Assembly (NCBI GenBank): GCA_027489195.1
Contig: JAIYAG010000298.1
Location: forward strand, 1 to 6,912
Direction of reading: 5' to 3'
DNA from: Burkholderiales bacterium
GTDB lineage: Bacteria; Pseudomonadota; Gammaproteobacteria; Burkholderiales; Burkholderiaceae_E
DNA length: 6,912 nucleotides
Below are positions 1-3,957 of the stretch, in pieces (position 1 is the first letter of the stretch; every line of letters starts with the position of its first letter). The translations under genes were made by a program, and so were the position numbers. The notes beneath the pieces were generated by a model. That model was given only the letters and a program-made list of their open reading frames with translations, made no database searches and was not told the DNA's origin.

Positions 1-561
1 CACGACGCCCAGCACCGCGGCCACGATGCCGAACGCGGGAAGGCCGTCGCCCACCGCCTGGATCGCGCCCATCGGCTTGTGCGCCTCCTGGTGATGGGTC
101 TCGATCTCGCTGTCCATCAGGTTCTCGATCTCGTGCGCGTTCATGTTCCCCGACACCATCATCCGCAGGTAGTCGGTCATGAACTCGACCAGGTGGTGGT
201 CGGCCGCGATGTTCGGGAACTTCTTGAAGAGCGCCGAGCCGTGCGGGTTCTCGACGTCGGCCTCGATCGACATCAGACCCTCCTTGCGGGCCTTCGCAAG
301 GATCTCGTAGAGCAGCGCCATCAGCTCCATGTACCGCGCCTTCGTGTACTTGGAGCCCTTGAAGAGCGTGGGGATGGCGCCCATCGTCGCCTTGAGGGTC
401 TTGGCGTCGTTGCCGACGAAGAACGCGCCCAGCGCCGAGCCGCCGATGATGAACAGCTCGATCGGGGCGGCCTTGATGATCACGGCGAACTTGCCGCCGG
501 CCAGTGCATAGCCACCGAAGACGGCGACCATCACCACCACGTACCCGACGATGACGAACAT
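1..561 (-). CDS. motA: Flagellar motor stator protein MotA, N-terminal 187 codons (cut by window edge)
   Basis: MotA is an inner-membrane stator subunit that, with MotB, conducts ions and pushes on rotor protein FliG. Reading from 561 toward 1, the protein begins MFVIVGYVVVMVAVFGGY, closely matching the first membrane helix of known MotA. A second hydrophobic segment lies at about residues 34-50 and a long cytoplasmic domain follows. Arg92 and Glu100 align with E. coli Arg90 and Glu98, the charged residues that contact FliG. Pro175, in LPAFGIVAAVLGVV, aligns with the functionally important E. coli Pro173. The rest of the third helix, the fourth helix and the C-terminus lie outside the window; the family is usually about 285-295 residues. 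The start is fixed by the family N-terminus, although the Shine-Dalgarno site is weak. It lies downstream of flhC on the same strand, as in E. coli flhDC-motAB, and has its own FliA-type promoter. Confidence 0.96.
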   Translation of the reverse strand, partial: MFVIVGYVVVMVAVFGGYALAGGKFAVIIKAAPIELFIIGGSALGAFFVGNDAKTLKATMGAIPTLFKGSKYTKARYMELMALLYEILAKARKEGLMSIEADVENPHGSALFKKFPNIAADHHLVEFMTDYLRMMVSGNMNAHEIENLMDSEIETHHQEAHKPMGAIQAVGDGLPAFGIVAAVLGVV

Positions 562-608
562 TGGGGAGAGCCTATGCGACCGGCGCCGGAGCGGCGCGTA
601 CGGTGACT

Positions 609-635
609 TTTTCGGCCCTTCGGGTGCCGACTTGA
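609..635 (-). promoter_or_regulatory. FliA (sigma-28) type promoter for motA
   Basis: Read on the minus strand, TCAAGTCG (635-628), an 11-base spacer and GCCGAAAA (616-609) fit the flagellar consensus TAAAGTTT-N11-GCCGATAA. The -35 matches at 5 of 8 positions and the -10 at 7 of 8, with exact spacing. Transcription would start near 602, about 40 bases before the motA ATG at 561. The leader would contain a small hairpin (583-588 pairing with 592-597, loop GAG). Position, spacing and the known class III status of motA all agree. Confidence 0.75.
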
Positions 636-637
636 GA

Positions 638-657
638 AGGGGCTCGGCGATGCCCCT
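638..657 (-). terminator. Candidate stem-loop ending the flhDC transcript
   Basis: A perfect 6-base stem, AGGGGC (638-643) with GCCCCT (652-657), has an 8-base loop. It lies between the flhC stop (751) and the motA -35 element (635). On the minus strand it is followed by TCTCAAG, so there is no real U-tract. A second 5-base hairpin (658-662 with 667-671) abuts it, and a 7-base one (674-680 with 698-704) lies further upstream. Its position suits separation of flhDC from motA, but intrinsic termination is not demonstrated. Confidence 0.3.
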
Positions 658-750
658 CGGTCATTCGACCGTTCGTCCGGCCGGTGCCGCCACCTCGCCG
701 GACGCGGGGGAACAGCCAGGGCGCCGCCCGGCAGTTCCGTGCCTCGACAC

Positions 751-1281
751 TCAGTGGATGGTGCCGGTGCGCAGCGCCTTGCCGGCGCGCGCGGGCGGCT
801 CGCACAGCCCGCAGACGAAACCGCGGTCGATCTCGTAGGTGTGGTTCACGAACTGCCCCTTGCACTTGCCGCAGCGGGTCAGGCAGAGCATGCCCGAGTC
901 CACGAAGCGGACCAGCCGCCAGGCGCGGGTGATCGACAGCATCGGATCGACGCCGTGGGCGTTGACCTCGTCGCGGTACAGGCGCCAGGCCTTCGCGATC
1001 GCGTCGATCGACTCGATGTCGGTCGACTTCTGCAGGTACTCGTAGATGTTCAGGAACAGCGAGGCATGGATGTTCGGCTGCCAGGTCATGAACCAGTCGG
1101 TCGAGAACGGCAGCTGGCCCTTCGAGGGCGAACGGCCCGCCACCTCCTTGTACAGGCGCAGCAGGCGCTCGTACGGCAGGTCGGTCTCGGACTCGAGGAC
1201 CTGGAGCCGCGCGCCGAGATGGATCAGCTCGATCGCGCGCTGGATCTGGCGGTTCTCGGCCAGGAGGCTGCGGGCGGCCAT
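751..1281 (-). CDS. flhC: Flagellar master transcriptional regulator subunit FlhC
   Basis: FlhC joins FlhD in the FlhD4C2 complex, the DNA-binding activator of class II flagellar operons, including that for FliA. The 176-residue protein (E. coli FlhC is 192) carries the family signatures IELIHLGARLQVLESET (residues 18-34) and LPFSTDWFMTWQPNIHAS (57-74). It also carries the C-terminal zinc site. Cys137, Cys140, Cys157 and Cys160 fall at the same positions as the four zinc ligands in E. coli FlhC; Cys133 is an extra cysteine. The C-terminal tail after the zinc site is short, ending GKALRTGTIH, and lacks most of the extension seen in E. coli. The start codon lies one base after the flhD stop (TGAGATG), with a modest GAGG about 10 bases upstream inside flhD. 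Translation is therefore probably coupled to flhD. Confidence 0.97.
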   Translation of the reverse strand: MAARSLLAENRQIQRAIELIHLGARLQVLESETDLPYERLLRLYKEVAGRSPSKGQLPFSTDWFMTWQPNIHASLFLNIYEYLQKSTDIESIDAIAKAWRLYRDEVNAHGVDPMLSITRAWRLVRFVDSGMLCLTRCGKCKGQFVNHTYEIDRGFVCGLCEPPARAGKALRTGTIH

Positions 1282-1282
1282 C

Positions 1283-1624
1283 TCAGACCGCCTCGACGAA
1301 GTTGCCGGCCATCACGATGCTGGCGTGCAGGCGCGAGGCGTTGTTGTCCACGCCCTGCGGGCTGCGGCGGCCGTGCTCGGAGAGCAGGCCCCAGACCATC
1401 TCGTCGTCGAAGCGGAACCGGCACATCAGCATGTTGCCCGAGGCGATCTTCAGCAGCTGGCCGGGGCCGAGGTCGGCGAGGATGTCGGCGACTTCTTCCG
1501 AGACGCCCAGGCAGAACATCGCGTGGACCTTGTCCGAGCGCACCATGCTCTGCGCCAGCATCAGATAAGAGAGGTTGACTTCCCGGATTTCGGGCATCCA
1601 GCGGCTGTCGACTTGTGATTCCAT
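1283..1624 (-). CDS. flhD: Flagellar master transcriptional regulator subunit FlhD
   Basis: FlhD is the partner of FlhC in the FlhD4C2 activator at the top of the flagellar cascade. The 113-residue product (E. coli about 116) contains the diagnostic stretch EVNLSYLMLAQSMVRSDKVH (residues 15-34) and then AMFCLGVSEEVADIL. Cys68 in NMLMCRFRF aligns with E. coli Cys65, which forms an intersubunit disulfide. I chose the ATG at 1624 because AGGA stands about 9 bases upstream and the protein length then fits the family. The Met at residue 10 is a shorter alternative. The reading frame stays open far upstream, antisense to the flagellin gene, but that extension has no family support. flhD is the first gene of flhDC and is divergent from fliC. 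Its leader may fold close to the ribosome binding site. No sigma-70 promoter could be called with confidence. Confidence 0.96.
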   Translation of the reverse strand: MESQVDSRWMPEIREVNLSYLMLAQSMVRSDKVHAMFCLGVSEEVADILADLGPGQLLKIASGNMLMCRFRFDDEMVWGLLSEHGRRSPQGVDNNASRLHASIVMAGNFVEAV

Positions 1625-1634
1625 GATGGTGTCC

Positions 1635-1675
1635 TGTGGGTGGCGGCTTGTTGATGTGACCAAGTCTCCACCACA
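1635..1675 (-). promoter_or_regulatory. Stem-loop in the flhDC leader abutting the flhD Shine-Dalgarno site
   Basis: Plus-strand bases 1635-1639 pair with 1671-1675 and 1641-1643 with 1668-1670, with one bulged G (1640). An inner CTTG/CAAG helix (1647-1650 with 1661-1664) closes a 10-base loop. In the minus-strand RNA, the 3' side of the stem runs directly into the AGGA that serves as the flhD ribosome binding site (complement of 1632-1635). The pairing is seen in the sequence; a role in translational control of flhDC is inference. Confidence 0.35.
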
Positions 1676-1795
1676 CGCTGCGCCGCGAATATCGGCACAT
1701 TTCCGCTTCATTCGTGCAGCGTCCGCCGACACCCTGTAAGGCTTTCCCGACCTCCGCCCCATGGACGGTCGATGTTGCCGCACGAACGGCATTCC

Positions 1796-1823
1796 TAAAG
1801 TCCACGGCCCCGGCGCCCGATAA
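1796..1823 (+). promoter_or_regulatory. FliA (sigma-28) type promoter for the first flagellin gene
   Basis: TAAAGTCC (1796-1803) matches the FliA -35 consensus TAAAGTTT at 6 of 8 positions and is preceded by TTCC, as I recall for the E. coli fliC promoter. CCCGATAA (1816-1823) matches the -10 consensus GCCGATAA at 7 of 8. The spacer is 12 bases, one longer than the usual 11. Transcription would begin near 1830, giving a leader of roughly 120 bases. It is probably the only promoter for both flagellin genes, since no similar site precedes the second. Confidence 0.72.
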
Positions 1824-1832
1824 CCCACACAA

Positions 1833-1846
1833 CGGGAGAGATCCCG
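1833..1846 (+). promoter_or_regulatory. Stem-loop at the predicted 5' end of the fliC mRNA
   Basis: CGGGA (1833-1837) pairs with TCCCG (1842-1846) around a GAGA loop, which fits the stable GNRA tetraloop class. It starts only a few bases from the predicted transcription start. 5'-terminal stem-loops are known to lengthen the life of some abundant bacterial mRNAs. That role here is inference and depends on the predicted start being right. Confidence 0.35.
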
Positions 1847-1904
1847 CCGCCGGGTCCGGCGAGTGTCGGCCAGGCAACACACCCACCCGCCACATTCGGC
1901 AGGT

Positions 1905-1929
1905 GCGTGGTCCTGAGACGGACCCACGC
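1905..1929 (+). promoter_or_regulatory. Stem-loop just upstream of the fliC ribosome binding site
   Basis: GCGTGGTCC (1905-1913) pairs with GGA-CCACGC (1920-1929) with one bulged C, giving a 9-base-pair stem with loop TGAGAC. The AGGAG ribosome binding site begins at 1938, so the stem sits just outside the ribosome footprint core and leaves the site open. It may act as a translation enhancer or protein-binding element; this is inferred from position only. Confidence 0.4.
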
Positions 1930-1951
1930 CTAGAGACAGGAGTATCGGGAA

Positions 1952-2797
1952 ATGCAAGTCATCAACACCAACCTGATGTCGCTGAACGCGCAGGGCAACC
2001 TGTCGGGCACGCAGAAGGACCTGAGCAACGCGATCCAGCGCCTGTCGACGGGCCTGCGCGTGAACAGCGCCAAGGACGACGCGGCGGGCCTGGCGATCGC
2101 CAACCGGATGGACGCCCAGGCGCGCGGCATGAACGTCGCGATCCGCAACGCCAACGACGGCATCTCGCTGGCGCAGACCGCCGAGGGCGCGCTCGGCAAG
2201 GTCACCGACATGATGCAGCGCATGCGCGAGCTGGCGGTGCAGGCGGCCAACGCCTCGAACACCGGCACCGACCGCACCAGCCTGAACGCCGAGTTCACGC
2301 AGCTCGGCGCCGAGGTGAACCGCACGCTGCTGGCGACGCGCTTCAACGGCCAGGCGATCCTCGCGGGCAGCGCCGGCGGCCTGCAGTTCCAGATCGGCTC
2401 GAACAATGCGACGACCGACCAGCTGATGGTCACGACGACCAACATGTCGACCGCTGCGACCGTCGCCGCCGTCACGACCGCCACCACCGCGGTGCTGACC
2501 GGCACGACCGCCACCAACGCGAACGCGATGATCACCGCGCTCGACGCCGCGATCGACACGATCAACAGCGAGCGGGCGACCTACGGCGCGGTGCAGAACC
2601 GCTTCGAGGCGGTCATCGCCAACCTGCAGATCGGTGCCGAGAACCAGTCGGCGGCCAAGAGCCGGATCATGGACGCCGACTTCGCTGCGGAAACCGCGAA
2701 CCTCACGCGTGCGCAGATCCTGCAGCAGGCCGGTACCGCGATGCTGGCCCAGGCGAACGCGGCGCCGCAGGGCGTGCTGTCCCTGCTGCGCGGCTGA
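1952..2797 (+). CDS. fliC: Flagellin, first of two tandem copies
   Basis: Flagellin is exported through the flagellar type III apparatus and polymerises into the filament. The 281-residue protein has the classic N-terminal D0/D1 region (about 1-140, opening MQVINTNLMSLNAQGNLSGT) and the C-terminal D1/D0 region (about 198-281, ending QGVLSLLRG). QRMRELAV at 89-96 corresponds to the segment that mammalian TLR5 recognises in related flagellins. The outer domains are essentially missing. Between them lies a short Thr/Ala-rich stretch: residues 161-190 hold 13 Thr and 8 Ala. No cysteine is present. AGGAG (1938-1942) lies 9 bases before the ATG and the start matches the family exactly. A FliA-type promoter lies upstream at 1796-1823. 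It is about 85% identical to the next gene and collinear with it. The C-terminal ANAAPQG departs from the common NQVPQ pattern. Confidence 0.97.
   Translation: MQVINTNLMSLNAQGNLSGTQKDLSNAIQRLSTGLRVNSAKDDAAGLAIANRMDAQARGMNVAIRNANDGISLAQTAEGALGKVTDMMQRMRELAVQAANASNTGTDRTSLNAEFTQLGAEVNRTLLATRFNGQAILAGSAGGLQFQIGSNNATTDQLMVTTTNMSTAATVAAVTTATTAVLTGTTATNANAMITALDAAIDTINSERATYGAVQNRFEAVIANLQIGAENQSAAKSRIMDADFAAETANLTRAQILQQAGTAMLAQANAAPQGVLSLLRG
2183..2263 (+). repeat. Perfect 81-base repeat shared by the two flagellin genes (second copy 3250-3330)
   Basis: Bases 2183-2263 are identical to 3250-3330, including all synonymous positions. The block encodes the conserved D1 segment from EGALGKVTDM to NASNT. 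Both copies are in direct orientation 1067 bases apart. Identity at silent sites beside more divergent flanks suggests recent duplication or gene conversion. Confidence 0.95.
2473..2516 (+). repeat. Short internal direct repeat in the first flagellin core
   Basis: The 14-base word CACGACCGCCACCA occurs at 2473-2486 and again at 2503-2516, exactly 30 bases (10 codons) apart and in frame. It encodes the repeated TTAT of the Thr/Ala-rich centre. The second flagellin keeps the length but has diverged at this word. It may reflect an old internal duplication. Confidence 0.6.
2562..2633 (+). repeat. Perfect 72-base repeat shared by the two flagellin genes (second copy 3629-3700)
   Basis: Bases 2562-2633 are identical to 3629-3700 with no silent differences. 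The block encodes the C-terminal D1 segment around NSERATYGAVQNRFEAVIAN. It is in direct orientation with the same 1067-base offset as the 81-base block, so recombination between copies would delete one flagellin unit precisely. Confidence 0.95.
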
Positions 2798-2826
2798 GCC
2801 CGGCGCGACGCCCCTCGGGGGCTCGC

Positions 2827-2875
2827 GCGGCGCACCCGGCACGGCCCCGAAACGGGTCGGCGCCGGGTGCGCCGC
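2827..2875 (+). terminator. Strong GC-rich hairpin between the two flagellin genes; attenuator or RNA-stability element
   Basis: The 14-base arm GCGGCGCACCCGGC (2827-2840) is perfectly complementary to GCCGGGTGCGCCGC (2862-2875). Inside the 21-base loop, CCCG (2846-2849) can pair with CGGG (2853-2856) around AAA. A smaller hairpin (2810-2814 with 2818-2822) precedes it, 13 bases after the first flagellin stop. No U-tract follows, so it is not a textbook intrinsic terminator. It could reduce read-through into the second flagellin or protect the 3' end of a shorter fliC mRNA. Confidence 0.6.
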
Positions 2876-2949
2876 ATCGGCCCAGCGCGAGATCAGCGCC
2901 GTGCGCACCCCGCTTATCCGGCAAATGACCCGACCCCGACTCCGGCATC

Positions 2950-2992
2950 GTGGCTTCCATTCGGGAGCCACAGAGGCATCGTGCCCAGCACG
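2950..2992 (+). promoter_or_regulatory. Paired stem-loops and a direct repeat in the leader of the second flagellin
   Basis: GTGGCTTCC (2950-2958) pairs with GGGAGCCAC (2963-2971) in a 9-base-pair stem (one G-T pair) with loop ATTC. CGTGC (2980-2984) pairs with GCACG (2988-2992). The 9-base word GGCATCGTG occurs at 2944-2952 and 2975-2983. No FliA-type promoter is visible between 2798 and 3015. The structures are seen in the sequence; their function is unknown. Confidence 0.35.
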
Positions 2993-3015
2993 GTTCCCCA
3001 CCACCGGAGAACCGC

Positions 3016-3864
3016 ATGTCGCAAGTCATCAACACGAACCTCGCTTCGCTGAACGCGCAGCGGAACCTGTCGGGCACGCAGAACCAGCTGTCCACCGCGA
3101 TCCAGCGGCTCTCGAGCGGCCTGCGCGTGAACAGCGCGAAGGACGACGCGGCGGGCCTGGCGATCGCCAACCGCATGGACGGCCAGGCACGCGGCATGGC
3201 GGTCGCGGTGCGCAACGCCAACGACGGCATCTCGCTGTCGCAGGTGGCGGAGGGCGCGCTCGGCAAGGTCACCGACATGATGCAGCGCATGCGCGAGCTG
3301 GCGGTGCAGGCGGCCAACGCCTCGAACACCACCACCGACCGCGCCAGCCTGAATGCCGAGTTCCAGCAGCTCGCGCAGGAAGTGGACCGCACGCTGCAGA
3401 GCACGCGCTTCAACGGCCAGGCGATCCTCGCCGGCAGCGCCGGCTCGCTCCAGTTCCAGATCGGCGCGAACAACGCGACGACCGACCAGCTGGCGGTCAC
3501 CACCACCAACATGGCGACGGCGGCGAACATCATCGCCGTGACCACCGCCACCACGGCGGTGATCTCGGGCACGAACGCGACCAACGCCAACGCGATGATC
3601 TCGGCGCTGGACACCGCGCTCGACACGGTCAACAGCGAGCGGGCGACCTACGGCGCGGTGCAGAACCGCTTCGAGGCGGTCATCGCCAACCTGCAGATCG
3701 CCTCCGAGAACCAGACCGCGGCCAAGAGCCGGATCATGGACGCCGACTTCGCCAAGGAGACCGCGATGCTCACGCGTGCGCAGATCCTGCAGCAGGCCGG
3801 CACCGCGATGCTCGCCCAGGCCAATCAGGTTCCGCAGCAGGTGCTGCAGCTCCTGAAGGGCTGA
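3016..3864 (+). CDS. fliC: Flagellin, second tandem copy
   Basis: This 282-residue flagellin is collinear with the first copy apart from one added N-terminal residue (MSQVINTN against MQVINTN). By hand alignment it differs at about 43 of 280 positions. It retains the D0/D1 ends, the QRMRELAV segment and a short Thr/Ala-rich centre in place of outer domains, and has no cysteine. Its C-terminus, QANQVPQQVLQLLKG, keeps the canonical NQVPQ pattern that the first copy has lost. The ATG at 3016 is preceded by GGAG 6 bases upstream and matches the family start. An earlier in-frame ATG at 2950 would add 22 residues unlike any flagellin and is rejected. The gene lies 218 bases after the first flagellin with no recognisable promoter of its own, so it probably depends on read-through past a strong hairpin. 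It may be a minor or alternative filament subunit. Confidence 0.96.
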   Translation: MSQVINTNLASLNAQRNLSGTQNQLSTAIQRLSSGLRVNSAKDDAAGLAIANRMDGQARGMAVAVRNANDGISLSQVAEGALGKVTDMMQRMRELAVQAANASNTTTDRASLNAEFQQLAQEVDRTLQSTRFNGQAILAGSAGSLQFQIGANNATTDQLAVTTTNMATAANIIAVTTATTAVISGTNATNANAMISALDTALDTVNSERATYGAVQNRFEAVIANLQIASENQTAAKSRIMDADFAKETAMLTRAQILQQAGTAMLAQANQVPQQVLQLLKG

Positions 3865-3885
3865 CGCCCCTGTTTCCCGCAGCGC

Positions 3886-3927
3886 ACGCGCCGCCGGCCG
3901 GGAGCCCCATCCCGCCCGGCGGCGCGT
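3886..3927 (+). terminator. Strong GC-rich hairpin between the second flagellin and fliD; likely attenuator
   Basis: ACGCGCCGCCGG (3886-3897) pairs perfectly with CCGGCGGCGCGT (3916-3927). After one C-C mismatch, CGGGA (3899-3903) pairs with TCCCG (3910-3914) around the loop GCCCCA. This gives 17 pairs, starting 21 bases after the flagellin stop. No U-tract follows. It could partly end or stabilise the flagellin message, so that the cap gene is expressed far below flagellin. Confidence 0.6.
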
Positions 3928-3957
3928 CGCGTTCGAACCTCTAGAAGGAGCCTCGAC

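Larger units (their letters stand above)
1625..1951. other. Divergent intergenic region between flhD and the first flagellin gene (327 bases)
   Basis: This stretch holds no credible gene. On the plus strand it carries a FliA-type promoter (1796-1823) and a flagellin leader of about 120 bases with two hairpins. On the minus strand it carries the flhDC leader, with a hairpin next to the flhD ribosome binding site (1635-1675). The class I promoter for flhDC must lie here or overlap the start of fliC, but no convincing -35/-10 pair is visible. The middle portion (about 1680-1790) is less GC-extreme and is the likeliest site for it and for its regulators. Confidence 0.7.

Noticed and set aside
739..1618. 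Plus-strand open frames opposite flhC and flhD
   Set aside because: They lie antisense to two confidently identified regulators, are Arg-rich and low in complexity, and lack ribosome binding sites.
1689..1715. GCCGATAT on the minus strand as a possible FliA promoter for flhDC
   Set aside because: The -10 matches at 7 of 8, but the bases at the correct -35 distance (ACGAATGA) match the consensus at only 2 of 8, and flhDC is normally class I. Worth remembering only if a start maps near 1682.
1737..1763. TAAGGCTT-N11-GCCCCATG as an alternative flagellin promoter
   Set aside because: The -35 is fair but only the GCC of the -10 matches. The site at 1796-1823 is clearly better.
2895..2925. CTTATCCGGC as a reversed FliA -10 box in the flagellin spacer
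   Set aside because: It has an inserted base relative to GCCGATAA, and no -35 lies at the right distance on that strand.
1283..3004. A 573-residue minus-strand frame ending in FlhD
   Set aside because: Only the last 113 residues resemble a protein family (FlhD). The rest is antisense to the first flagellin. The ATG at 1624 has a ribosome binding site and fits FlhD length.
2950..3015. Upstream in-frame ATG that would lengthen the second flagellin by 22 residues
   Set aside because: Flagellins begin at the (S)QVINTN segment, GGAG is correctly placed before the ATG at 3016, and the extension overlaps a hairpin and resembles no flagellin.
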